Source: Nitrosomonas communis
GTDB lineage: Bacteria; Pseudomonadota; Gammaproteobacteria; Burkholderiales; Nitrosomonadaceae
Reading direction: 5' to 3'
Assembly: GCF_001007935.1 (NCBI RefSeq)
Contig: NZ_CP011451.1
Span: forward strand, 992,001-1,056,000
Length of the DNA: 64,000 nucleotides
Both the position numbers and the translations under genes were made by a program. Position 1 is the first letter of the stretch. Every line of letters begins with the position of its first letter. Shown one piece after another: positions 38,710 through 48,610 of the stretch. Under the pieces are notes generated by a model. The model had not been told where the DNA came from and ran no database searches. It saw only the letters and a program-made list of their open reading frames with translations.

Positions 38710-38874
38710 TAATGACCTCCTTTCTATCTGTTGTTAAATATTGTCATATACAAAATAAAGAAATTACTCATAAAACACGACAACATAAAGAGACAGATAA
38801 CTATTCAGGTGATGGTTATCTGCAGATCACGAATATTTATCAAGATATATAGTTTACAGCGAAGTATTTACTTC

Positions 38875-39985
38875 ACTAATGTTACGCGATCTTCATTTTT
38901 TGCAATTCAGCATAGGCTATCTGATTGGCTTTAATGAAAAGTTTTGCTCGCAATGCAAAATGATTGGCCTTGTGTTTGATCTTCAAGCATTCCAGCTTGA
39001 ACACGGCATAGACGGCAATGAAAACAGGGTTATTCTGCGTGGTTACCGTACGGGTTGGCGATTTCGCCAATCCCGCATTGGATTTCAGAGACTTATGAAA
39101 TTCTTCAACTTTCCACCGTTCCTGGTAGATCGTTACAACATCTTCGCCATCGCACGTCAAATCACTGCACACCAGATTCAACCAACCGGTGCTGCCGTCT
39201 TTGTTTGTAAAGATTTGCCGCACTAACAGCACTTCCTGTTCGAAGCCCCTCAGCCAGCCGCGCACCGCTTGCTTATCCGCTAAGTCCAGTTCACTGATCC
39301 GTACAAAGCGCCCTTGTTTCTTGTCTTCCCGGCTGAGCGCCACCAGACGAATGTCTTTTAATGCAGCAATAAAGAGCTTCTTTTGCTTCAAAATCAATTC
39401 AAAGTTTTCCTGCGACGCAAACCAGCTATCCATCAGGACATAACGGAACTTTATCGCATTCAGCACACAGGTATTCAGCCTCTCCCGCATCAGTTCATTT
39501 TTGAGTCGCCACGCTGGCACGCTTGGCTTGCCGTGTCGTTACATCATAAAACTGAATCGGTTTGTGGATCACTCTAAAGGCGACCGGTACTGATACTTCA
39601 CCATTGTAATACCAGGGCATTGAGCACGTTAATGCCTTTTACCGCTCGTCCTTTGCTATGATCATAATGCCAGCACATGGTCTCGTTCTCATCCGTCCAT
39701 TCTTTCTCTTGAATCGTGTCATCAAAAATCAGACAACCGGCCTCGCGCTCAACTTGTCGCACGGTCGATTTAACCTGCCGCCATAAGTCTTTCGAGGTGT
39801 AATTCTTCCTCCGATAAAAAACGCATCATCTGGTCATGACTGATTTCGCCAGCCAGCATTGCCGATAAGCCTGTCGCTGTTGCATAACCGTTGTTGCTGA
39901 TCAGATAATCAGTATATAGCTCAAGCTTTTCTTTTTTCATGACTAAAATGATAAGCTTTTTTTCGGCGGCCTGCGTAATATCAGT
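38875..39985 (-). mobile_element. IS701/IS4-like element, copy A (decayed)
   Basis: The ends (TAATGTTACGCGATC near 38877 and, reversed, CTGATATTACGCAGGCC near 39983) are variants of the family terminal repeat ACTGATGTTACGCAGCC. It encloses a broken transposase. Confidence 0.8.
38882..39940 (-). pseudogene. IS701/IS4-like transposase, copy A, frameshifted
   Basis: The N-terminus is MKKEKLELYTDYLISNNGYA, followed by DDTIQEKEWTDENETMCWHY in another frame and the intact C-terminal half (KFRYVLMDSWFASQENFELI, IFTNKDGSTGWLNLVCSDLT, IYQERWKVEEFHKSLKSNAG). At least two indels (near 39510 and 39610-39780) break the gene. Family naming is tentative; the DDE pattern is clear. Confidence 0.85.
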
Positions 39986-40286
39986 TACTTCAATACAAAG
40001 CACCAACAGATCCAGATCAGCATCGATGGTAAGAGTTACTACTATAATTATATTTTTGTTTTATGACTTTGGCGGACAGTTAAGTACGAGCTTTTATATA
40101 TCAAAGAGTTCAATGACCTGAAGGAGGTAAAGAAAAATCTAATCACATGGTTTGATTGCTAAGGCAGATAATTTATAAATTGATTACTCAGGGTTTTCCT
40201 AGGAATTCTGTGGAGGCTTCTACATCAATACTGCGAAGCATTAGCAACACTCTCTAGTTCAACTACTCTGTACAATCAGTTCTGAC
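39986..40286. other. Intergenic region between IS copy and hicB-like gene
   Basis: About 300 AT-rich bases with no supported gene. A short plus-strand stretch near 40096-40160 resembles a transposase tail but is too short to call. Confidence 0.35.
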
Positions 40287-40574
40287 CTAGCCCACCTTAT
40301 CAGATAATTTTGTCAGATCAATTGTAACGGTCGCCCATGCCCATCCAATGTATTCAAGATTGGCCTGGTGCGTAATAATCGTTTTTGGCTCTGGTATGAT
40401 GGTGCCACCATCATCAATAATGATTTCTAGCCAAAGCTCTATGGCTTCCTTGGCATTAACAATCGCTTCATCAATAGTATCCCCTGCTGAAAAACATCCG
40501 GGAAGGTCGGGCACGACCATGCTAAAAGCGTGTTTATCATCATTACTTAGTCCAATAGCAATGGTGTTTTTCAT
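40287..40574 (-). CDS. HicB-like antitoxin, orphan
   Basis: The 95-residue protein has the HicB/UPF0150 partial RNase H-like fold: FSMVVPDLPGCFSAGDTIDE followed by AIVNAKEAIELWLEIIIDDG. HicB proteins neutralise the mRNA-cutting HicA toxin, normally encoded next to them. No HicA lies on either side: IS copy A is downstream and IS copy B ends 40 bases upstream. The partner was probably lost to IS activity, or the protein acts alone. No C-terminal DNA-binding domain is present. Confidence 0.82.
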   Translation of the reverse strand: MKNTIAIGLSNDDKHAFSMVVPDLPGCFSAGDTIDEAIVNAKEAIELWLEIIIDDGGTIIPEPKTIITHQANLEYIGWAWATVTIDLTKLSDKVG

Positions 40575-40614
40575 AAATCCCTTCTACTTAAGTCCAACTT
40601 TTTCTAGTTATTTA

Positions 40615-41719
40615 ACTGATGTTACGCAGCCTTTAACTTTTGCAACTCCGCATAAGCCTGTTGGGTTGCCTTAATAGATAGCTTCGCCCGCAGGGCGAAA
40701 TGGTTGGCCTTATGCTTGATCTTCAAATATTCCAGCTTAAATACGGCGTAAATGGACATGAACACGTGGTTACATTGCGTGGTTACCCCGTCCGGGTCGG
40801 CGGCTTTGCTAGCGCCGCATTGGATTTCAACGACTTGTGAAACGCTTCGACTTTCCACCGTTTTTGGTAGATCGCCGCTATTTGTCCACCTTCGCAGAAA
40901 AAGCTACTCTAAACCAGAATCAACGTGCCTGTGCTGCCGTCCTTGTTGGTAAAGACCCGCCGTACCAAAAGCACTTCCTGATCGAAGCCTTTCAGCCAGC
41001 CGCGCACTGCCTGCCGATCCGATAACGCCAGTTCGCTTACCTTGACGAAATGGCCTTGTTGTTTATCTTCCAGCGTCAGTGCTACCTGCCGGTTATCCTT
41101 CAACGCCGCCACGAAATGCTTACCTGAACGCAGTACCGCCTCAAAGTTCTCTGTCGCCGCGAACCAGATATCAGCACATAACGAAATTTAAGTGGGTTGT
41201 TCACGCATGTCTTGAGCATGTCTCGCAGCAACTCGTTCTTGTTGACCTCACTGGTGCGCTTGATTTGGTGCGTTTTGACGGCGCAATATTGCAACGGCTT
41301 GCGAATCATTTCGAAAGCCACCGGGATCGATACCTCATCATTGTAATACAGCGCATTCAAAGGCTAATGCCCCTGACTGTCTGCCCTTTGCAAGGGTCAT
41401 AATGCCAGCAAACAACCTCGTTCTCGTCTGTCCACGCTTTCTGCTGCACCGACTCATCAAAAATCAGATAGCCTTCCTCCTGCTCGATTTGCCGCACTAC
41501 TGACTTCACTTCCCGCCACAAGTCCCTGGATGTGTATTTTCGTTCCGACAAAAACCGTGTCACTTGATCATGACTCATCTCCCCGTCTAACATGGCCGAT
41601 AATTCGGTCGCCCTCGCGTAGCCGGTAGTGCTGATCAAATAATCCGTGTATAAATCTAAATATTTTGCTTTCATGCCAGGAATGATACATTATCAATGTG
41701 GGGCTGCGTAACATCAGTT
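40615..41719 (-). mobile_element. IS701/IS4-like element, copy B
   Basis: Perfect or near-perfect terminal repeats (ACTGATGTTACGCAGCC at 40615 and its reverse at 41703-41719) bound a ~1.1-kb element. It is nearly identical to copy C at 47635-48610, including the inactivating lesions. Confidence 0.9.
40622..41674 (-). pseudogene. IS701/IS4-like transposase, copy B
   Basis: The frame begins MKAKYLDLYTDYLISTTGYA and reads to GQTVRGISL, where one base is missing before NALYYNDEVSIPVAFEMIRK. A further 4-base loss follows FRYVL (before the expected D-W-F), and an amber stop follows TLNLV. All three lesions are shared with copy C, so they predate the duplication. Confidence 0.88.
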
Positions 41720-42157
41720 AGGTAGTATGCCTGGTGCTAAGTCCTTAGAACTTAATCAATATTATGTTCATCCGCAAAATCAGTTTTGGCGTTTTATGGT
41801 GATATTTTCGGCGCATCACCATCTATGCCTTATGAAAAGCGCATTAAAGTCCTAAAGCAGAAGGGTATTGCCGTTTGGGGTGTTTCAAAAGCATGCAGCC
41901 GCTACGGTAGTATGGACGCTGATATTACTCGGTCGTTAATGACTTTGAGCGTTTTTATCAGGATAATCCTTCGATCAAACTGGTTATTTTTGATAGCAGT
42001 TTAGCAGAAAACTTTTACGAGCGTTTGGTTCAACCAACCTTGTCCAAAAAGTTAATCTACCGTCGTGTCCCTTCTCCAAGTCCTGCTCATGCGCGAATGA
42101 ATTATAAAGCTAAACGAATTTTATGGACGGAAGCATTATCCGATAGGATTGTATAAA
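41720..42157 (+). pseudogene. DNA-deoxyinosine glycosylase-like gene, truncated and frameshifted
   Basis: The sequence directly after the IS end reads GSMPGAKSLELNQYYVHPQN, then QFWRFM, then a second frame GDIFGASPSMPYEKRIKVLK and WGV, then a third frame DFERFYQDNPSIKLVIFDSS, ending LIYRRVPSPSPAHARMNYKA. This order is that of the mug/deoxyinosine uracil-DNA glycosylase family. The N-terminus has been replaced by IS copy B, and at least two indels occur. Confidence 0.78.
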
Positions 42158-42634
42158 GAAATTCTTTTAAAAAATAGGTAGTAACATAAAAAGTGTTCAT
42201 AAATCGCAAGATGCGATGTGTTCACTATAGAAATAAGGGTTATGAAAAGATTCACATTTTTAGAATCTCTAATACAAATTAGAGTGCTGTTTCCTCATAC
42301 CTATTAACTCTTCTATATTTCGTGAATAATAAATTATCGGCACTTATATCCTGTTTTAATTGCTCCTCCAAGGGCTTAGAGCATTCGATAATTTTCATTT
42401 TAGCGCTCAACGCGTGCGAAGAAGACGAGTTCGTGGTGCCGTTTGCTCACCCTTTATTTGTATTATGCTTATTATTTTTAAACATAACTAAATATATGAG
42501 GTCAATTTTATTAATGCAAATAAAGAAGAGTTTTCCATTTAAAAATACCAAGCAGTCAGCGCAGGAATAATAGCCTTGAATCATAAACCAACTCAGGTTT
42601 TGCTTTATGTAAGCCTTTATTTTTGGAGGATGAG
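42158..42634. other. Intergenic region
   Basis: About 475 bases with no supported gene; presumably holds the promoter of the PA2169-type gene. Confidence 0.4.
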
Positions 42635-43099
42635 ATGAATAATACAGAAATTGCAACTTTATTAAATGGACTTGTCGAAATTTCGCGCGATCGCGCAGAC
42701 AGTTTTAAAACATGTGCAAACAATGTGAGTGACCCTGCCTTGAAATTATTCTTCGTGGATCGTGCGCAAAGTTGTGAAGAAGCCGTTAAAGCTTTAAGTG
42801 TCGAGGTAATACATTATAGCGGTAACCCAGATGCAAGTAGATCTACTGAAGAGGGCTTGCTCCGTATTCTAACTAACCTTAAGACGGTGTTTACCAAGAA
42901 AAATAATCTCGCGGTACTGGAGGAATGTGAGATGGGTGAAGCTGCGGCAGTTATGGCCTATGAAAATGCGCTGAGGCAAGAAATACCTGACAGTCTTCGT
43001 GCGCTTCTAGAGCGACTATATGAAGGAGTTAAAAGAAATCACGAGCATGTTGTGCGCCAACTGAGAGACGAAGCAAGAAATAATCCAAACCTTGCTTGA
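42635..43099 (+). CDS. PA2169 family four-helix-bundle protein (DUF2383)
   Basis: The 154-residue protein begins MNNTEIATLLNGLVEISRDR and contains FKTCANNVSDPALKLFFVDR and EEGLLRILTNLKTVFTKKNN, followed by ENALRQEIPDSLRALLERLY. This is the DUF2383/PA2169 pattern, a ferritin-like four-helix protein linked to stress. The ATG at 42635 follows TTTGGAGGATGAG. It is alone, between a truncated gene and IS remnants. Confidence 0.88.
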   Translation: MNNTEIATLLNGLVEISRDRADSFKTCANNVSDPALKLFFVDRAQSCEEAVKALSVEVIHYSGNPDASRSTEEGLLRILTNLKTVFTKKNNLAVLEECEMGEAAAVMAYENALRQEIPDSLRALLERLYEGVKRNHEHVVRQLRDEARNNPNLA

Positions 43100-43316
43100 T
43101 CCTTGTTACATATCTCTATTTAATCATTTTTAGAAATAATCTTAATAAAAAACCGAAATGTAATCTCATCCTTGCGACTTAACCCGCTTTATGCTGCTAA
43201 AATCTTTGTAGAAATACCATACACAAAATACAGAACCTCTTATTTTGAATGACTCCATGATGTGCCATAAAATAAATTTATCTTTATAAGATAATGAATA
43301 AATTAATAAAATCTAT

Positions 43317-43544
43317 TTATTTCTTCTGATTATTAATCCCATTTATGAGCAATTTTGCTCCAAAAGGTACTAGAGATTTCATCACACTTATAGCTTCTTT
43401 TTGTAATGTTGTAGATATGCTTGAACCTTTGGCCAGCTTATTAAGTTCTGCCGCAATCAGAAAAAAAAGTTCATCCGGGAATTGCGTACGTAGCAGCTTA
43501 AAGAGATGATAGAAAAGTAAGGCAAGATAGATTGAAATAACCAC
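43317..43544 (-). CDS. Hypothetical protein, 75 residues
   Basis: A GTG-started frame has a hydrophobic N-terminus (MVISIYLALLFYHLFKLL) and a charged middle (LLRTQFPDELFFLIAAELNK). No convincing ribosome binding site or family is visible. It may be the remnant of a gene whose start was lost to the ISL3 fragment upstream. Confidence 0.35.
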   Translation of the reverse strand: MVISIYLALLFYHLFKLLRTQFPDELFFLIAAELNKLAKGSSISTTLQKEAISVMKSLVPFGAKLLINGINNQKK

Positions 43545-43572
43545 TATTTTCTACTCATGGGGTTATATCAAA

Positions 43573-43930
43573 ATGTCGACGAGTTTGCTCTATCACGCTT
43601 TTGGCATAATTGATTATTTTTATCAAAGCACCCGTTATATTGCGAACGCTATTGTAGTTGCGGTAAGAGAGGATCAGTGGCATCCCAAATGCCCCGTTTG
43701 CCGAAATCGCAACGTTATTGTGTCGAGGAAAAGTGATCCGCCGCTTTCGAATGATACCGATAGGTCAAAAGGCTGTTTATATTGATCTTCCAGTCCAGCA
43801 GGTAGAATGGGCCAAGTGCCAGACAGTACGCCAGGTAAAGGTACCGTTTGCCGATGAACGTAAAGGTTATACCCGTGCGTTTGAAAGATTGGTACTGGAA
43901 TTCTCCCGGTATATGACCATTCATGGGATA
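43573..43930 (+). pseudogene. ISL3 family transposase, N-terminal fragment
   Basis: The sequence starts MSTSLLYHAFGIIDYFYQST with a zinc-binding start of the ISL3 type (CPVCRNRNVIV). After a frameshift it continues VIRRFRMIPIGQKAVYIDLP and VRQVKVPFADERKGYTRAFE to SRYMTIHGI. It is cut by IS630 copy b at a TA. The catalytic part does not continue on the far side. Confidence 0.85.
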
Positions 43931-44730
43931 TAGCCGATCCTATATAAAATAGTTCAAATTTCATAAACGGCAAAGAGCTGCTCGATGGAACATCCTTCCC
44001 TTTTTCTAATGGCTTTGGCCTGGGCCCATTTTGGTTCAATGTCATTTAAGCCTGGGGAATAAGGCGGCAGATATTCAAGTGTATGCCCGGGCATTGGCAA
44101 TAGCGGTTTGGATATCCAGCCGTTTATGAAAGGTTGCGTTGTCCATGACAATCACGCAAGCGGGCAGAAGTTTAGGCAAAAGGTCCTGCGTCACTCACGC
44201 ATAGAAAATATCGGCGGTAACATTGGCTATGAATAGGCTTATGGTCAGGAGCGTCTTCCCGATCAGGGCGCCAATGACATTAGTTCGGCCAGTTGCATAG
44301 CCAATACAATGACGCGGCCTTCGCGCTCATAGCCTTTAACTTTTTGCTGAAAGATACGTCGCTCTTCTTCGCTGGCTTTGGGATGGCGCAGGCTTTTTTT
44401 TTATAAGCCACGCCCAGACGCTTTAAAACGTGATTAATGCCTTGCTTGCTGACTCCCAGACGCTTGGCGCTCGTACTGATACGCGTCCGGATAATTCTTG
44501 ACGTCCTGCGCCAACATTTCCATGTTGATCCTGGTGGCAGGCTTGTTGCGGGTGGATCCTGGGATCAGGAGTCTTGATCCAACGCGTCACACTGGCCACA
44601 CCTACGCAAAAACGCTTGGCCACTTGCGCGATAGTAAGATTCTCCTTCTCTCGAACGGATAATACTTTACGACGAAATGATATCGGATAGGCCATCCGTA
44701 AATTATAATCAATTTATAGGGTGTATTCTA
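43931..44730 (-). mobile_element. IS630 family element, copy b (decayed)
   Basis: The left end TAGCCGATCCTATATAAAAT is the family repeat; the right end is degenerate (GGGTGTATTCTATA). Fragments of the transposase are readable on the minus strand (MAYPISFRRKVLSVREKENL at 44695, LEYLPPYSPGLNDIEPKWAQ near 44070), with several frameshifts. A run of nine T's near 44394-44402 matches the slippage site of the other copies. Confidence 0.85.
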
Positions 44731-44893
44731 TATAGCAAAATCAGTTAATAATGATTTAAAGAGTATTCTCATTGTCTTACCGAACACAAATGGAAGCAGA
44801 CCAAAGCACTGGGTAGACAACAAAACAAAAAACCATCGATATATTCTTCAAATTCTAAACCTTACTAATCATTATTAACTGGTTAGGCTATAT

Positions 44894-44928
44894 AAAAAAA
44901 GACCAATACTAGAATTAATATTGGTCTT
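44894..44928 (-). terminator. Terminator of dead paralogue
   Basis: The minus strand reads AAGACCAATATTAATTCTAG, then TATTGGTC and TTTTTTT. It is the counterpart of the hairpin at 38255-38286, with a longer U run. Confidence 0.8.
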
Positions 44929-44968
44929 GTCAGAGTTTAAGTTAACTTAGGCTACACAACTAAGGCAA

Positions 44969-45166
44969 CTTAGGTTACAGCTCTAGGAGAAGAGCATCCT
45001 TATTTTTGAAAATGCTACTAACTGTAGCAATTATCAAATATCCCATAAAGTAATAATGTGCTAGTAGACATATCTACCCATAAAAGCAAATCCATTGAAG
45101 CTAGAGCACCAAGTAAAACAAGACCAAGAATTATTGCTGCGCTACTGCTAACCTGGTTCCTTCTAA
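44969..45166 (-). pseudogene. Degenerate inverted paralogue of the 65-residue membrane protein
   Basis: The minus strand reads NQVSSSAAIILGLVLLGALA and so on to SSPRAVT, aligned with the product of 38039-38236. The start codon region has changed (ATAAATTAGAAGGAAC in place of ATAAATGAAAACGAAT), and stops occur in the middle. The preceding GGAGAGTTAT and the downstream terminator are kept. Confidence 0.75.
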
Positions 45167-45311
45167 TTTATAACTCTCCAATAAATTAATTTTAAAAATA
45201 TTATCGAAAATATAAACTTCACAAAATTTTCCCAGTATTTTAACAAAAACTTTACAAATTAGAAGCAAAACTTCACAAAAAGTTCACATTTTATTCACAA
45301 ATAATTTACAT

Positions 45312-45558
45312 AGAGTCTACTCAAAAAGTATTTCTTGTAATTTCGTGTAAAATTTATTATCCATAATATATTGTTTTCTAAACAATATTATTCATAAAAG
45401 TATGCGGTTTAATAAAAATTGATCGAACTCAGGTGAGTTTGAGGTCAAATCAAGTGCAAGGGTTTCTGCATAATTTATTCAAAAACCTTGCACTTAAAAA
45501 GTGATTTTTACAATATTCTTAAGTAAAAACTATTCTTTATACTTTCTGAGTAAACTCT
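45312..45558 (+). repeat. MITE-like repeat family 2, copy 2
   Basis: The terminal repeats are AGAGTCTACTCAAAAAGT and ACTTTCTGAGTAAACTCT (inverted, 15 of 18 matching). The element is 247 bp and matches copy 1 throughout, with scattered substitutions. It lies upstream of the dead paralogue, as copy 1 lies upstream of the live gene, but in the opposite orientation relative to it. Confidence 0.88.
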
Positions 45559-45800
45559 ACATATATAAAATTGTATTAGAACGGCTTAAATTTGAGCTCA
45601 ATATTTCAGTGTTTTAATTGTTGTTTAGGTATTGCATGATTAAACAGATTTCACATCCTGCTGAGAAATAATGGAAGTGACCTTTATTGACGTCGTTATA
45701 TTTTATCAAAATACACTTAGGAACAAGGATTCAATAACTCCAGAGCTTTGAGTTGTAAATTAAGTTGCCGCTGATAGAGTATTTCGGTTATGTTCTGACA

Positions 45801-46990
45801 ATGAAGATAACCACCTATGCCCCGGAAGTCGAAGCGCAAATGCGCAATTTTTATCACAGCTTATCGGAAAAAGACCGCCGCCGCTATGCTGCCGTTGAGG
45901 CGGCAAAGCTGGGTCACGGAGGGATCACCTACCTTTGTCAGGTATTACACTGCGATGAAGGCACCGTTAGCCGTGGCCTGAAAGAGTTAAAGATGCCGTT
46001 GCTTGAAAAGGAGAAACGTATTCGGCAAGCAGGAGGTGGGCGAAAGTCAGTTGTGGAGACGATGGCAGGGCTGGATGAAGCTTTTTTAGAGATGTTAAAA
46101 AATCATACTGCCGGCTCACCAATGGATGAATCCGTAAAGTGGTCAAATTTGAGCCGCAACGAAATGGCTGAGAAGCTAAAACAGTGCGGATTTAGCGTGA
46201 GTGTGACCGTTATTGATCAATTGCTCGACAAACATCATTTTCGCCGCCGTCAAGCCTTCAAGGTTGAAGCCGGGAAAAAGAACCTGCCGCATCGGGACGA
46301 GCAGTTCAAAAATATCGAGCGCCTCAAAGAAGAGTACCGGGTCCAGGGTAATCCGGTGATGAGTATGGACGTTAAAAAAAAGAATTGATCGGTAATTTTT
46401 ATCGCCCCGGAAAGCTCTATACCACTGAGGTCGTGCGGGTCAATGATCATGATTTTGCATCCCTGGCAGACAGTAAAATTGTGCCTCATGGGCTGTATGA
46501 CATCCATCGCAAAAGCGGCTATATCGTATTAGGCACGAGCCATGATACCTCTGAATTCGCTTGCGCCTGTATCCGGCACTGGTGGTTGAACTATGGTCAA
46601 CTGGACTATCCAAAGGCGACGAGTATTTTATTGCTCTGCGACTGTGGAGGCAGCAATAATGCACGCCACGCTATCTTTAAAGAGGAGTTACAGAAATTGG
46701 CAGATGAATTGGCTATTGAGATTCGTATCGCTCACTATCCCCCGTACACGTCAAAATATAATCCCATAGAGCATCGATTATTTCCTCATATCACCAAAGC
46801 TTGTAGTGGAGTTATTTTTACCAGTGTCGAGCGGGTCAAAGCAGTCATGAGTAAAGCAAAAACTTCTCAGGGACTAAAGGTTTTTATCTCAATTATGGAT
46901 AGGGTATTTGAAACTGGGCGCAAAGTGGCGGATGGCTTTAAAGAAAATATCACCATTGAGTTTGACCCGTTTTTACCGAAATGGAATTAG
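45801..46990 (+). CDS. ISAzo13 family transposase, two frames
   Basis: The first frame (45801-46388) begins MKITTYAPEVEAQMRNFYHS and carries the DNA-binding part and NPVMSMDVKKKN before a stop. The second frame (to 46990) continues LIGNFYRPGKLYTTEVVRVN, LLCDCGGSNNARHAIFKEEL and YPPYTSKYNPIEHRLFPHIT. They overlap at an A8G run (46374-46382), where a -1 slip restores VKKKELIGNF. This is either programmed frameshifting or a one-base loss. Otherwise the gene is full length. Confidence 0.82.
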
Positions 46991-47634
46991 GTTGCAATTC
47001 CATCTGCTTGCATAATTTCTGCAGTTATTAAATCCTGATTCCTTAGAAGAGAGCATCATAATAAGTACGAGAAAATGTATCATGTATGTTCTATTGCCGT
47101 CTTATTCTGATCTGACAATTTTATTAACCTTGGCCAACGGTCATGTATCCAATGATACTGGGATGGAGTCTCTTCGGTGACAATATAGAGACCTTGTGCT
47201 CGTCATTTCTCTCGGCAAGTAGAGCCTGAATTAACATCCCTGATTCGAGTTTTATCCAGTAGAATTGCTTATCGTGATTTTTTTCTAAAAACCTATCTGC
47301 CGGAATTAATACTGGTCGGGGATGTCATGGTTTCCATTTTCCCGCTTTGATTGAATCAAGCCTTGCCCAACCACCGTTGGGAAATTTCCCTGGCCCTTCA
47401 TTTTGACGTTTACCCCATAACACCCAGATTACTCCGCCATATCGTAGCATTACTGGCAGTTTGGCAATTGGGTGAAGGAAAATAGATTTTCTAATTCCGA
47501 TATTGGATACCGCCACACATGAAGGAATTATAGCGGGTATGAATATTGTATGAGAATGGATAACTGGAATTGGTATGCTAATCATAATGGAATTAATTAT
47601 CCAGTAGCGATTATACGTAAAGTAATTATTACCT
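46991..47634. other. Region without recognised gene
   Basis: About 640 bases. A minus-strand frame near 47325-47470 ends IWVLWGKRQNEGPGKFPNGG and GWARLDSIKAGKWKP; it may be the tail of a lost gene but I cannot name it. Confidence 0.4.
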
Positions 47635-48610
47635 GATGTTACGCAGCCCCACACTGATAACGTATCATTCCTGGCATGAAAGCAAAGTATTTAGATTTAT
47701 ACACGGATTATTTGATCAGCACTACCGGCTACGCGAGGGCGACCGAATTATCGGCCATGTTAGACGGGGAGATGAGTCATGATCAAGTGACACGGTTTTT
47801 GTCGGAACGAAAATACACATCCAGGGACTTGTGGCGGGAAGTGAAGTCAGTAGTGCGGCAAATCGAGCAGGAGGAAGGCTATCTGATTTTTGATGAGTCG
47901 GTGCAGCAGAAAGCGTGGACAGACGAGAACGAGGTTGTTTGCTGGCATTATGACCCTTGCAAAGGGCAGACAGTCAGGGGCATTAGCCTTTGAATGCGCT
48001 GTATTACAATGATGAGGTATCGATCCCGGTGGCTTTCGAAATGATTCGCAAGCCGTTGCAATATTGCGCCGTCAAAACGCACCAAATCAAGCGCACCAGT
48101 GAGGTCAACAAGAACGAGTTGCTGCGAGACATGCTCAAGACATGCGTGAACAACCCACTTAAATTTCGTTATGTGCTGATATCTGGTTCGCGGCGACAGA
48201 GAACTTTGAGGCGGTACTGCGTTCAGGTAAGCATTTCGTGGCGGCGTTGAAGGATAACCGGCAGGTAGCGCTGACGCTGGAAGACAAACAACAAGGTCAT
48301 TTCGTCAAGGTAAGCGAACTGACGTTATTGGATCGGCAGGCAGTGCGCGGCTGGCTGAAAGGCTTCGATCAGGAAGTGCTTTTGGTACGGCGGGTCTTTA
48401 CCAACAAGGACGGCAGCACAGGCACGTTGAATCTGGTTTAGAGTAGCCTCTTCTGCGAAGATGGACAAGTAGCGGCGATCTACCAAAAACGGTGGAAAGT
48501 CGAAGCGTTTCACAAGTCGTTGAAATCCAATGCGGCGCTGGCAAAGCCGCCGACTCGGACGGCAACCACGCAATGTAACCACGTGTTCATATCCATTTAC
48601 GCCGTATTTA
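47635..48610 (+). mobile_element. IS701/IS4-like element, copy C, cut by IS982-type element
   Basis: The left terminal repeat CCTGATGTTACGCAGCCCCA (47635) leads into the same sequence as copy B in opposite orientation. At 48610 the element stops inside the codons for SIYAVFK, where the IS982-type copy begins. The rest is not found beyond that IS. Confidence 0.88.
47676..48610 (+). pseudogene. IS701/IS4-like transposase, copy C
   Basis: The gene carries the same one-base loss after GISL, the same 4-base loss after FRYVL and the same amber codon after TLNLV as copy B, so it was already dead when duplicated. The last part (AAIYQKRWKVEAFHKSLKSN) is cut at SIYAVFK by the neighbouring IS. Confidence 0.88.

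Noticed and set aside
40090..40170. Fragment of an integrase-type transposase
   Set aside because: Only about 20 residues look coding (KEFNDLKEVKKNLITWFD); too short to support.
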